Assembly (NCBI RefSeq): GCF_001005825.1
Contig: NZ_LBHV01000005.1
Span: 310,001-374,000, forward strand
Source of the DNA: Rhizobium sp. LC145
GTDB lineage: Bacteria; Pseudomonadota; Alphaproteobacteria; Rhizobiales; Rhizobiaceae
Length of the DNA: 64,000 nt
Direction: 5' to 3'
Every line of letters begins with the position of its first letter. Within the stretch, counting starts at the first letter, position 1. The notes under the pieces are model-generated. The model did no database searches and had not been told where the DNA came from. It saw nothing but the letters and a program-made list of their open reading frames with translations. Shown in pieces: positions 1-7,638 of the stretch. The position numbers were made by a program, and so were the translations under genes.

Positions 1-446
1 GCCTTTACTGCAGTTTCCGTTTGCTCCGAATTCCCCCGAAGAGCCATGATTCTGGTATCGAAGGAAGTCATGTAGCTGTCGAGCATCTCCTGCGTGTCGC
101 GCTCGGGGTCCACGCTGATGAACGCGATGTTGAACCTGTCGGCCAGCGGACCTAGTTCGTTCATCAGATCCGTGAGCTCGAAGAGGGTCGTCGGGCAGAT
201 GTCCGGGCAATGGGTGAAGCCGAAGAATGCGAGATAGGGCTTGCCTCTGAGAGAAGCGTTGTTCACAACCTCGCCCTTGTGCGACACCAACTCGAAGGGC
301 TTGCCTATGGCAGGCGTGGCTATACCGGCCGCCACCTCTGTTTCACTCTCCCGCAGTGGAAGCACATAGCCAAAGACGATGAGCCATGTCGCCACGATGG
401 CGACGAGACACCAAGTTACTATTCTGAAAATCCTGATACCCTTCAT
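1..446 (-). CDS. SCO1/SenC family copper chaperone (3' end outside window)
   Basis: Membrane-anchored thioredoxin-fold protein of the SCO1/SenC family, which in other bacteria binds copper and helps assemble the CuA centre of cytochrome oxidase. About 148 codons are visible and the C-terminus lies beyond position 1, so the third metal ligand (a His) cannot be checked. An N-terminal hydrophobic segment (about residues 8-27) precedes the domain; the metal site THCPDICPTT has the family CxxxC pattern, followed by ISVDPERDT. I chose ATG 446 because AGGA sits six bases upstream; an in-frame ATG at 464 is possible. It is transcribed away from the DsbB gene and has its own MerR-type promoter (498-528). 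With the two PCuAC genes further right it suggests periplasmic copper handling. Family call firm, exact role inferred. Confidence 0.85.
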   Translation of the reverse strand, partial: MKGIRIFRIVTWCLVAIVATWLIVFGYVLPLRESETEVAAGIATPAIGKPFELVSHKGEVVNNASLRGKPYLAFFGFTHCPDICPTTLFELTDLMNELGPLADRFNIAFISVDPERDTQEMLDSYMTSFDTRIMALRGNSEQTETAVK

Positions 447-497
447 CCGAGTTCCTATCTTCATCCGAGCCGCTCGATACGCACTCACAGAATTCGT

Positions 498-528
498 GCG
501 ATAACCCCTCTAGCGGGTAGAGGGTCAA
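498..528 (-). promoter_or_regulatory. MerR-type promoter/operator for the SCO1-like gene
   Basis: Read on the minus strand: -35 TTGACC (523-528), a 19-bp spacer holding the inverted repeat CCCTCTA-N5-TAGAGGG (506-524), then -10 TATCGC (498-503). The over-long 19-bp spacer with a centred dyad is the hallmark of promoters activated by MerR-family proteins, and the CTAGAGG half-site recurs in three other promoters of this island. Confidence 0.7.
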
Positions 529-623
529 GCAGAGATGTCGGCAACTGGGAGTTCCGCGCTCTTGTGCCGCATCACCGAAGTGTCGGAATTTACTCGTTCG
601 AATGAACTCATTCACAACCCACC

Positions 624-654
624 TTGACCCTCAAGCTACTAGAGGTCTCACTAT
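624..654 (+). promoter_or_regulatory. MerR-type promoter/operator for the dsbB-dsbA-CDF genes
   Basis: -35 TTGACC (624-629), 19-bp spacer with the dyad ACCTC/CTAGAGGT (imperfect, 627-646), -10 CACTAT (649-654). It closely resembles promoters known for CadR/PbrR regulators. An upstream TTG in frame with the DsbB gene is itself part of this -35 box, so it cannot be the translation start. Confidence 0.7.
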
Positions 655-680
655 GGTACAGAATCCAAAGAGGAGACGTC

Positions 681-1121
681 ATGGCCGGCATAACGGCATC
701 AACACCCGAGCGCATATGGCTGCCGACCTTCGGAGCATGGTTCATCGCGCTTGTTTCATCACTCGGCGCCTTATTCATCGGGGAGGTCATGGGCCAAGCT
801 CCTTGTGACCTGTGCTGGCACCAACGCGCTTTCATGTTTCCGCTGGCCCTGATCCTCGCCGTCGCGGCCTTCCGTTCGGATGCAGCGGCGTGGTTCTACG
901 CCCTGCCCGTTGCAGCTGTTGGCTGGCTGATGGCGGGTTTCCACAACCTTTTGTACTTTGGGATCGTGCCGTCCGCCATCAAGCCTTGCGGCCAGGGACC
1001 GTCCTGTTCGGGTGAAGGCATGTTGCTTTTTGGCGTAGTGCCTCTTCCACTGCTCTCGCTCGCCGCCTTCACGCTCATCATCACGCTCCTCCTCGTCGTC
1101 CGTCGGAGAATTTCACAATGA
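681..1121 (+). CDS. DsbB-like disulfide bond formation protein
   Basis: 146-residue integral membrane protein of the DsbB/VKOR-like oxidase type, which reoxidises a periplasmic DsbA partner and passes electrons to quinone. Four hydrophobic segments are visible. The first periplasmic cysteine pair is C42/C45 in APCDLCW, and the second is in KPCGQGPSC before the last helices, matching the two redox pairs of the family. ATG 681 has AGGAG just upstream and lies downstream of the MerR-type promoter at 624-654. Its stop overlaps the next gene's start (ATGA at 1118-1121), so the two are translationally coupled and almost certainly a partner pair. In a metal island such a pair may protect or repair thiols attacked by soft metals (inference). 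Confidence 0.85.
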   Translation: MAGITASTPERIWLPTFGAWFIALVSSLGALFIGEVMGQAPCDLCWHQRAFMFPLALILAVAAFRSDAAAWFYALPVAAVGWLMAGFHNLLYFGIVPSAIKPCGQGPSCSGEGMLLFGVVPLPLLSLAAFTLIITLLLVVRRRISQ

Positions 1122-1774
1122 ACAGACGCACCCTTGTCGTTGCCACCGCTGCGGCCGCCGTTGCCTTGTTTGCCGGAGGCGCCGCAATCTATGGCGGCAA
1201 GACGACGCCACCTACTCCCGCGCCATCGGCAGCCGGTGACACCCTTGTCAGGATGCATTCTCCGGTGATGGGACCGATAGCTGCGCCAGTCACGATCGTC
1301 GAGTTCTTCGATCCCTCCTGCGAGGCATGCCGCGCTTTCTACCCTATCGTAAAGCAGATGATGGCTCAGACCGGCAATGATGTCCGCCTCGTATTGCGCT
1401 ACACCCCGCTGCACCAGGGATCGGATGAAGCCGTCAGGATACTTGAGGCCGCGCGCAAGCAAAACCGATTTCAACCTGTCTTAGAGGCGCTGCTCGCGCG
1501 GCAGCCGGAATGGGCTGTTCATGGCGCGCCCGACCTGGACAAGGCATGGGAGGTGGCTGCGGCGGCAGGTCTCGACCTCATCAAGGCCAAGCAGGACGCT
1601 GTTTCGCCCGCAGTCGACAATATCCTCGCCCAGGATATCGCCGATGTCAGGACAAATAGGATTGAGCAGACGCCGACGTTTTTTGTGAACGGAAAACCCC
1701 TCAGTGAGTTCAGTCCCCAAGGCTTGTACAACTTGGTGAAGGCCGAGCTCGACGCTTTGAAAGCAGGTTCCTGA
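1118..1774 (+). CDS. DsbA-like thiol:disulfide oxidoreductase
   Basis: 218-residue exported thioredoxin-fold protein. An N-terminal Ala-rich signal/anchor (about residues 4-26) is followed by a Pro/Thr-rich linker. The active site is DPSCEACRAFY with C68/C71, and the conserved cis-Pro loop is seen as TPTFFVNGK near the C-terminus. The CEAC dipeptide differs from the CPHC of classical DsbA and is typical of the alphaproteobacterial DSBA-like group. It starts inside the stop of the DsbB-like gene (ATGA), giving an oxidant/reoxidant pair. The CDF exporter follows 41 bases downstream and is probably cotranscribed from the promoter at 624-654. Confidence 0.85.
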   Translation: MNRRTLVVATAAAAVALFAGGAAIYGGKTTPPTPAPSAAGDTLVRMHSPVMGPIAAPVTIVEFFDPSCEACRAFYPIVKQMMAQTGNDVRLVLRYTPLHQGSDEAVRILEAARKQNRFQPVLEALLARQPEWAVHGAPDLDKAWEVAAAAGLDLIKAKQDAVSPAVDNILAQDIADVRTNRIEQTPTFFVNGKPLSEFSPQGLYNLVKAELDALKAGS

Positions 1775-1815
1775 CCGGCTAAAATCGGGGAACTCGGCGA
1801 ACGGAGCATATCCGA

Positions 1816-2742
1816 ATGAGTGGACACCAACATCACCACGGAGGCGATGCCGGAGACAAGCGCATTTGGTGGGCCGTCTTTGTTAACGTCCTGCTGACGG
1901 TGGCGCAGATTGTCGGCGGGATCGTGTCGGGAAGCCTTTCGCTTATCGCCGACGCTTTGCATAACTTCAGCGACGCGGCCTCGCTGATGATCGCATATGG
2001 GGCGCGACGGATAGCGAGACGCCCCGCGGACGGTGGCATGACCTTCGGCTACGTCCGGGCCGAAATTGTCGCCGCGCTCATCAACTATACGACGCTGATC
2101 GTGATCGGCCTATACCTGCTCTACGAGGCAGTCATGCGCTTCATCACGCCGGAACCGATCGAGGCTTGGACGGTCGTGGTGGTGGCAGGGATCGCACTCG
2201 CGATCGACCTCGTCACCGCAGCCCTCACCTATGCGCTGTCGAAGAGCAGCATGAACATCCGGGCTGCCTTCCTTCACAATGTGGCCGACGCGCTCGGATC
2301 GGTCGGCGTCATCATCGCTGGCGGTCTGGTCCTTATCTACGGGTGGATTTGGATCGACCCGGCGATCACCCTGCTGATCGCGGGCTACATCCTCTGGCAA
2401 GCGTTCACGGAGATCGGCGGATCAATCCGCGTTCTGATGATGGGCACGCCTGAAGATGTGGATATCGAAAGAGTGGTGCTCGATCTGCGGAACGTTGAAG
2501 GCGTTGCCGAGGTTCACCATGTGCATGTCTGGGCACTCGACGAGGAGCACAAAGCCCTTGAAGCGCATCTTGTCGTAAGCAGTTCGAACCTCTCCGACGC
2601 CGTTGATATTAAACGCCAGGCGCGCAGCCTCCTGCAGCGCAAGCACGGCATTGGACACTGCACACTCGAGATTGAGACCATAGGGGAACCCTGTGAGGTC
2701 GACACCAAGGTTGTTGGACACAAGATGCCGTCAGAATCCTAG
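1816..2742 (+). CDS. Cation diffusion facilitator (CDF) metal exporter, CzcD/ZitB-like
   Basis: 308-residue inner-membrane antiporter of the CDF family (Zn, Cd, Co or similar export in exchange for protons). It begins with a His cluster (MSGHQHHHGG), then six hydrophobic helices. The transport-site motif ADALHNFSDAA in TM2 and HNVADALGS in TM5 give the His/Asp tetrahedral site of Zn-type CDFs. The cytoplasmic C-terminal domain carries VHHVHVWALD, a typical CDF dimer-domain motif. The gene follows the DsbA-like gene by 41 bases. Its last 12 bases overlap convergently with the remnant 3' end of the CzcO-like gene. The metal actually exported cannot be decided from the sequence; context favours Zn/Cd. 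Confidence 0.92.
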   Translation: MSGHQHHHGGDAGDKRIWWAVFVNVLLTVAQIVGGIVSGSLSLIADALHNFSDAASLMIAYGARRIARRPADGGMTFGYVRAEIVAALINYTTLIVIGLYLLYEAVMRFITPEPIEAWTVVVVAGIALAIDLVTAALTYALSKSSMNIRAAFLHNVADALGSVGVIIAGGLVLIYGWIWIDPAITLLIAGYILWQAFTEIGGSIRVLMMGTPEDVDIERVVLDLRNVEGVAEVHHVHVWALDEEHKALEAHLVVSSSNLSDAVDIKRQARSLLQRKHGIGHCTLEIETIGEPCEVDTKVVGHKMPSES

Positions 2743-3810
2743 TTCCTTCCGGAGAGTATCCACGATAAAGCGCGCGTCATCGCCGGCGCCGGCGATCAGC
2801 GCCGACGCGCGGTTCCGCTGCCAGGGCCTGCCGACGAAATAGAGTCCCGAAACGGGTGAGACGCCCTTGTCGTACAGGACGCGCCCTACCGGGTCTGTCG
2901 CCTATTTAATGTCGATCCAACGGAAATCGTCGGCGTAACCGGTCGCCCATATGACCGCGCGTGGAATCTCGCTTGAGCCGTCAGCGAACGTAGAGGAACC
3001 ACCTCCGACGGCAACGAGTCTCGGCTTCAGAACCACACCAGCCCGGACGAGCGCTGTGTCGTCGTTCCCGCGTTTCGGAAACGGATCGACCTTTCGCATC
3101 CTCCTGCCGACGAAACTGTCCGCGGTAGCTCGGAGAAATCCCAGCCGTTGCAACCACCACCAGACACTGCGACCGAAAACTCTTTCAGCAAGCAGCGTCC
3201 GCCTTCTTCCTCGTGCGAGAAGGACGGAGTGGGATGCAGCGAGAGAAAGGGCGACATCTCTTCCGCTTGCGCCATCCCCCACGACAAGAACCGGCCCCTC
3301 GTTAATGGATCTCTCGTCCCGGAAATCCGCAACATGCATCTGCTGGACCTGAGGCGGAAACGATCGAGAAAGGTCGGGTATGCGCGGCGTCTGGAACGCG
3401 CCGGTGGCGATAATGACGGCCTTGCTGGTAATGCCGAGGCCACCTTCCGAGAAAGCCTCGAATATGCTTCCGACTTTCCGGAGCCTGGCGATCCTGGTCG
3501 AGGTGATCACCTCGTAGCGGTTCCTGACTGCGTAACGCCCGAGATAATCCGCGAATTCCGCTTTCGTCGCGTAGCCATCAGGGTCGCCGACCAGTGGCAT
3601 CCCTGGCAGCGCACTTATGTTTCGCGGCGTGAAGAGCGTCAGGGATTCGTAGCGGTTGCGCCAGCTATCACCAACCGCAGGCAACGCGTCGACAATGATG
3701 AATTCGACGCCCGCCGCCTCGAGGGCATGCGCCGCTGCAAGCCCCGCCTGCCCAGCGCCGATGATGAGGACGTTGGTCCGGAGTCCTTCTCGAACCGACA
3801 CTATCGACAT
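2731..3810 (-). pseudogene. CzcO-like flavin monooxygenase with in-frame TAG stop
   Basis: FAD/NADPH-dependent flavoprotein of the COG2072 (CzcO, FMO-like) group, often found beside CDF exporters, as here. The N-terminus shows the FAD Rossmann motif IGAGQAGLAAA and a second, NADP-binding motif VVGDGASGRDVA; the ATG motif before the break reads VIWATGYADDF. A TAG at 2902-2904 ends the 302-residue frame. Exactly the same frame then continues open for 56 codons to TGA 2731-2733, including GLYFVGRPWQRNR and SALIAG, the conserved C-terminus of the family. A single change of CAG to TAG would explain it. The product is therefore either inactive, a shortened enzyme, or made by amber readthrough. It follows the 55-residue membrane gene (12-bp gap) in an operon with the L,D-transpeptidase. 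Confidence 0.8.
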
Positions 3811-3821
3811 GGCTCGTGATC

Positions 3822-3989
3822 CTACGGACGCGACTGAGCCCCGGCAGGCACGGAATCTGGCCGAGCTTCCTGGCCTATGTGGAGGAAGCTGTTTGCGAAT
3901 ATGGCGAGAACGAATGCTACCAGCACAGCGAGCAGGATCCAGTTGTTGCGCCGGATCCGGCGCGTACGGTAGTCGTCGTGCTGGGGCAT
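3822..3989 (-). CDS. 55-residue single-span membrane protein
   Basis: Small gene not recognised by family. The product begins MPQHDDYRTRRIRRNN, a positively charged cytoplasmic-type N-terminus, followed by one hydrophobic helix (about residues 17-37) and a short polar tail. A good ribosome site (GGAG, eight bases before ATG 3989) and the tight packing support it: three bases after the stop of the L,D-transpeptidase and 12 bases before the CzcO-like gene. It may be a membrane partner of either neighbour; no function can be assigned. Confidence 0.65.
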   Translation of the reverse strand: MPQHDDYRTRRIRRNNWILLAVLVAFVLAIFANSFLHIGQEARPDSVPAGAQSRP

Positions 3990-3992
3990 CAA

Positions 3993-5096
3993 TCAGTCTC
4001 CGGTCGAGCTGTCGGAAACGATCCCCGAAGCGCTCCGCTTCGATATTCTCTGGAAGGGATCCGCGAGAGCCGCGTCCGGCTGGCTGATAGGATACTTGAT
4101 ACTGGAGATGCGCTCAGCCAGCTTTTCGGGACCATTCTTCTTCAAAAGAGCTCGAAAGCTCGGATGCATTCCGCCATCAACATAAGCCACGACCGTAGAG
4201 GGCTTGTTCTCCGCGATAGCGTCGTTGACCTTCCGCTTCTCGGATTCGATCTGTGTCAGGAGCTGCGGATCGGGAGGCGTCGCGATGGGTGGGCACTCCG
4301 CCAGGACATCCCGTGGCTCGCCGCCTACGAACTCTGTGTTGAATACGTAGCGGCGTCCGCAGGCCGAGACCTTCGGCTGCTGCCGGGTGATCTCGAAGGA
4401 ATCATAGCCTTCCTTGAGCGTCCGCCAGAACGGCATGTTTTCGTCGCCCTTGTGAAGCGCCATGTTTTCCGGAGTCATCCTGAACGGATAGGCTTGAACC
4501 TGGAAGCGGTCCTGACCCGAAAAGAGCGCCTTCGCGACGACTGAGTAAATCTCGCCGACGCCCTGGTCGGTGAGCGCGTAACAGCCGGAGGAGGAACAGG
4601 CTCCATGAACCATAAGCGCTTCGCCCGTATATCCCAGCGCAGATTCAAGTTTATTCGGATAACCAAGGTTAAAGGAGACGTAGTATTGGGACTTCGGGTT
4701 CAGCATTCCCGCGGAGACATGGTAGAAGCCCTCGGGAGCCTGCCGGTCTCCGTCCTTCATCTTGGGGCCGAGCTTCCCCGACCATCTGCACATGGGATAC
4801 GTCTTTAGAAGTGCATAGCGCCCCGTACTGTCGATTTTCCAGACCTCGAGTTCGCTCTCCTGCTTGAAGATTCTGACGAGCACCGGGCTCTCCGGCTTCA
4901 TCCGCTTCTTCGACATCTCCGCCAACATCTTGCCGGATATCTGGGGAGCCGATTTGGAGGGGTCGTCGAGAGCCATGTCCGCGGCGACACAGCCCGACAG
5001 CGCGACGCCGAGGAGCGCGACGGCAGCGGCGCGGCGGACAATTGCCCCGACGCCTCCTTTGATTGCGGTTCGGCTATAGTAGAACATCGAAGTCAT
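3993..5096 (-). CDS. YafK-like L,D-transpeptidase lipoprotein
   Basis: 367-residue predicted lipoprotein with a YkuD-type L,D-transpeptidase domain. The signal peptide ends in the lipobox VALSGC (Cys 36 would be lipidated). The catalytic motif MVHGACSSSGCYAL gives His ~164 and nucleophile Cys ~172, matching the HGx(n)SxGC(Y/F) pattern of YafK-type enzymes that make or cleave 3-3 cross-links or attach proteins to peptidoglycan. The C-terminal third is long, polar and not recognised. It is the first gene of a three-gene operon (transpeptidase, 55-residue membrane protein, CzcO-like flavoprotein) read from the MerR-type promoter at 5238-5268, leaving a leader of about 135 bases. Placing wall cross-linking under a metal-type promoter is unusual. 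Confidence 0.85.
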   Translation of the reverse strand: MTSMFYYSRTAIKGGVGAIVRRAAAVALLGVALSGCVAADMALDDPSKSAPQISGKMLAEMSKKRMKPESPVLVRIFKQESELEVWKIDSTGRYALLKTYPMCRWSGKLGPKMKDGDRQAPEGFYHVSAGMLNPKSQYYVSFNLGYPNKLESALGYTGEALMVHGACSSSGCYALTDQGVGEIYSVVAKALFSGQDRFQVQAYPFRMTPENMALHKGDENMPFWRTLKEGYDSFEITRQQPKVSACGRRYVFNTEFVGGEPRDVLAECPPIATPPDPQLLTQIESEKRKVNDAIAENKPSTVVAYVDGGMHPSFRALLKKNGPEKLAERISSIKYPISQPDAALADPFQRISKRSASGIVSDSSTGD

Positions 5097-5237
5097 TTGG
5101 CGATACAGTTGCCCGATCGAAATGGATTGCGCGCCCGTCCAATTTACTTGGGCACGTCAAAATCCGTTAAGTCTAACTACACGATCAGGCGAGGATTTGC
5201 GAGGTTGCTCGCCTTTCGTGCCAAGATTTCGGGACGC

Positions 5238-5268
5238 ACCATAGAACCTCTAGCAGCTTGAGGTGCAA
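5238..5268 (-). promoter_or_regulatory. MerR-type promoter/operator for the L,D-transpeptidase operon
   Basis: On the minus strand: -35 TTGCAC (5263-5268), 19-bp spacer CTCAAGCTGCTAGAGGTTC, -10 TATGGT (5238-5243). The dyad CTCAAG/CTAGAGG matches the one in front of the DsbB gene almost base for base. It points toward the L,D-transpeptidase gene. Confidence 0.7.
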
Positions 5269-5351
5269 GAGGTTCTCCGGGAAAAATGCAACGTGGCGAA
5301 GGCTGCACGACAACTTGATTTTCCATTCTGCGGGATACGCCCTAGTTCGGA

Positions 5352-5603
5352 GTGATGAAGACACGAGTCATCAATATGGCAAGGGCAGTGGGCTGGATTG
5401 CGGTGCTCTCCGGAGCGGGCTTCGTGCTCGTCAAGCTCGCATTCGTCCTGGTGTGCTGGGTCGGCGGCCATGACATTCTCGAAGCGTTGGTGGGGGCCGT
5501 CGCGCCGATCGCCTTGGGCGCTGCGATCGGGATCGAATCCTTTCTTTGGCTCAGGGAGTGGCGCGCGGCACGGATACCTTCCCGATCCTCGCCTCTCTCA
5601 TGA
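5352..5603 (+). CDS. Small two-span membrane protein, unknown
   Basis: 83-residue hypothetical protein with two hydrophobic segments (about residues 11-37 and 44-66) joined by a short loop and a basic C-terminus. Start could be GTG 5352 or ATG 5355; the GGAG upstream is very close, so an ATG at 5376 is also possible. No family recognised. It lies alone between divergent and convergent metal genes, overlapping the PCuAC-like gene's 3' end by six bases. Confidence 0.5.
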   Translation: MMKTRVINMARAVGWIAVLSGAGFVLVKLAFVLVCWVGGHDILEALVGAVAPIALGAAIGIESFLWLREWRAARIPSRSSPLS

Positions 5604-6131
5604 TTTTTTCCGCGCTCGCTCGAGTTCCAGGGCACCATGGTGGTGGCTTGTCTCATCGCTCCCGGACCCAAGAATCCTCGGCAACACAGTGGTGGACGTT
5701 CCGTCGTCGAACGTAATCGTCATCATCACGTTCCTGGGAAGACGTGCGTTTCGCTTAAGGGATATGAAAAGGGTATCCTTTCCCATGTCCAACTCCGCCT
5801 TCCTCGGGATCACGAGGAAGGCGTCAGAAAGAGTGACCTCCTCGGATCCTCTAAAGCCATTCGTCCTCCTCACGAGCGTCGCATCCGCATATCCGGCAAC
5901 GGCAATATCGGCAACCGCAACGTCCCTGCCGGTTCCGTTGTAGATAGTTAGATACAGGCTATCGGGAATTCCCTCGGGACCAAGAACAAGTTCGGCGTGC
6001 TCAACCATGAGGTTGGCGTAGTCCGGAAGGTGCTTGGTCTGCCGTCCTGCGGTCGGTGTGACGGCCAGAGTGAAACTAACGGCCGCTGCCGCGGCGGATA
6101 GTAGAAGCCGTTGTTTCACTTGATTTGCCAT
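5598..6131 (-). CDS. Diverged PCuAC-like periplasmic protein
   Basis: 177-residue secreted protein with a clear signal peptide (Ala/Leu-rich, residues 8-28). The body follows the cupredoxin-like PCu(A)C layout: YLTIYNGTGRDVAV, a central TLVRR region, IPRKAELDMGKDTLFISL, then the closing strand TITFDDGTSTTV. The canonical copper ligands (H...M...H.M) are mostly lost: the HxM positions read LFISL. A C-terminal SHHHG may supply other ligands. It is therefore a paralogue of the canonical PCuAC at 10530-11030 with a probably altered site. Function inferred only from fold similarity. Confidence 0.6.
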   Translation of the reverse strand: MANQVKQRLLLSAAAAAVSFTLAVTPTAGRQTKHLPDYANLMVEHAELVLGPEGIPDSLYLTIYNGTGRDVAVADIAVAGYADATLVRRTNGFRGSEEVTLSDAFLVIPRKAELDMGKDTLFISLKRNARLPRNVMMTITFDDGTSTTVLPRILGSGSDETSHHHGALELERARKKS

Positions 6132-6158
6132 TAGGAATCCTCACATTTGGAGCATCTG

Positions 6159-6187
6159 TTGGATACCCGCGTTCTACCCTGTATGGA
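6159..6187 (+). promoter_or_regulatory. Probable sigma70 promoter of the MerR gene
   Basis: TTGGAT (6159-6164), 17-bp spacer, TATGGA (6182-6187). Unlike the four metal-type promoters it has normal spacing and no CTAGAGG dyad, so the regulator gene is not obviously under the same control. Confidence 0.4.
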
Positions 6188-6250
6188 TTCAGTTTTACGT
6201 GAGATGCGATTTTGTCGCGGCGCTCGTTCCTTGTGCCGGATGGAGGTTTC

Positions 6251-6667
6251 ATGCTGACGATCGGAGATCTGTCGAAGACGACGGGTGTGAAAGTGCCGAC
6301 GATCCGGTACTACGAACAGATGGGCCTCCTGGCCCCTCCGGAGCGTTCAGAAGGAAACCAGCGCCGCTATTCGCAGCCTGAACAGGAACGCCTATCCTTC
6401 ATCAAGCATGCACGCGAGCTTGGACTGACCATCGAGGCCATCCGAGAACTTATCGACCTCAGCCAGCATCCGGAAAAGCCATGCGCCGAGGCCGACCGCA
6501 TCGCCGCCGAGCAGCTCGTCACCGTGCGGCAGAAGATCGAACGCCTAAGGAAACTCGAGGCGGAGTTGGAGCGCATCTCGACCCACTGTCACTCAAACCA
6601 GGTCCGGGATTGCTATGTGATCCGGGCACTTGCGAACCATGATCTCTGCTCCGCCGATCACGACTGA
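6251..6667 (+). CDS. MerR-family metal-responsive regulator, CadR/PbrR/ZntR-like
   Basis: 138-residue transcriptional activator. The winged HTH (residues 2-40) reads LTIGDLSKTTGVKVPTIRYY with the typical NQRRY end, followed by the long dimerisation helix. Metal-type cysteines are C78 (PEKPCAEAD), C113, C121 and C133. A Cys near 78 plus Cys near 113 and 121 is the pattern of Cd/Pb/Zn sensors, not of CueR, which lacks the Cys near 78. ATG 6251 has GGAGG upstream. It is the only MerR-type regulator in the window and sits in the middle of four MerR-type promoters, so I infer it controls them. It could also respond mainly to one metal; this cannot be read from sequence. Confidence 0.85.
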   Translation: MLTIGDLSKTTGVKVPTIRYYEQMGLLAPPERSEGNQRRYSQPEQERLSFIKHARELGLTIEAIRELIDLSQHPEKPCAEADRIAAEQLVTVRQKIERLRKLEAELERISTHCHSNQVRDCYVIRALANHDLCSADHD

Positions 6668-6672
6668 TCCCG

Positions 6673-7494
6673 TCAGAGCGTAGGCGAGACGGGAAGCGCC
6701 CTCTTATGCGCGGTTGCGCGGTAGGCGGCTAGAATTCTAAGCAGAGAATCTTCCCCGACCGCTTTGCCCTCAAGAAAATCGTCGATCTCGTCGTAGGTGA
6801 CTCCGTAAACATCCTCGTCAGGTTTCAGCGGTGCGTCGGATTCGAGATCGGCAGTCGGCACCTTGAACACCAGATCGTCAGGTGCGCCAAGGTACTTCGC
6901 CACGGCGCGCACACGGCGCTTGTTCAACCCCGCGAGAGGCAGGATGTCGGCGGCGCCGTCGCCGAACTTCGTATAGAAACCCATGAGTGCTTCGGCGGCA
7001 TGGTCGGTGCCGATGACAAGCCCCCTTGATCCGCCTGCCAGCGCGTACTGCGCGATCATACGCTGCCGGGCCTTGATGTTGCCGAGGTGGAAGTGCAGCC
7101 GCTCCCCGGAGATGAGATCATCCGCCTCACATCTGACTTCGCTCATCATCGCGTCTGCAGCAGGCTTGATGTCGATCGTCACTGTCCTGTCGGGGCTGAT
7201 TGTCGCCACAGCTTTCCCAGCATCGGCTTCGTCCGCTTGTGTCCCGTAAGGCAGCCGCACCGCCATGAACTCGGCATGACCGCCGCTTTCCCGAAGACGC
7301 GTCACCGCCCGCTGCGCCAACAGGCCTGCGGTGAGGGAGTCGACCCCACCACTGATTCCCAGGATCAACGTCCTCGACCCCGAGGCTCTCAGATAGTCCA
7401 CCAGGAACATTGTCCGGCGCTCGGCCTCGGCCGCCGCATCGAAATCGCCAGCCACCCCAAGCGCTCGAATGATCTCCCGCTGCTCCTCGAACAT
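6673..7494 (-). CDS. nadE: Ammonia-dependent NAD+ synthetase
   Basis: 273-residue cytoplasmic enzyme that amidates nicotinic acid adenine dinucleotide to NAD. The PP-loop ATP site LGISGGVDS is near residue 50, followed by TDHAAE and the phosphate-binding lid region KFGDGAADILPLAGLNKRRVR typical of NadE. Length equals the ammonia-dependent (short) form; no glutaminase domain. ATG 7494 has GGAGG six bases upstream and is preferred over 7521. Its presence on a metal island next to an NRAMP transporter is unexpected: a chromosomal nadE is usually present elsewhere, so this may be an accessory copy (inference). It is convergent with the MerR gene. Confidence 0.9.
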   Translation of the reverse strand: MFEEQREIIRALGVAGDFDAAAEAERRTMFLVDYLRASGSRTLILGISGGVDSLTAGLLAQRAVTRLRESGGHAEFMAVRLPYGTQADEADAGKAVATISPDRTVTIDIKPAADAMMSEVRCEADDLISGERLHFHLGNIKARQRMIAQYALAGGSRGLVIGTDHAAEALMGFYTKFGDGAADILPLAGLNKRRVRAVAKYLGAPDDLVFKVPTADLESDAPLKPDEDVYGVTYDEIDDFLEGKAVGEDSLLRILAAYRATAHKRALPVSPTL

Positions 7495-7638
7495 AGATTC
7501 CTCCGTGATGCCCGCGGTCATAGTTTCACGGAAAGCCGCAACGAGCCATCCAGTTCCCAGGTTATCTGCCGGGGAGCACGCCGATGAGCCCAGGACTAGG
7601 ACGTACCTGGATAGGTGCGGGAACGAGCACTCCGCCCA

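Noticed and set aside
624..680. TTG start giving a longer DsbB-like protein
   Set aside because: The TTG is the beginning of the -35 box; ATG 681 has an AGGAG site.
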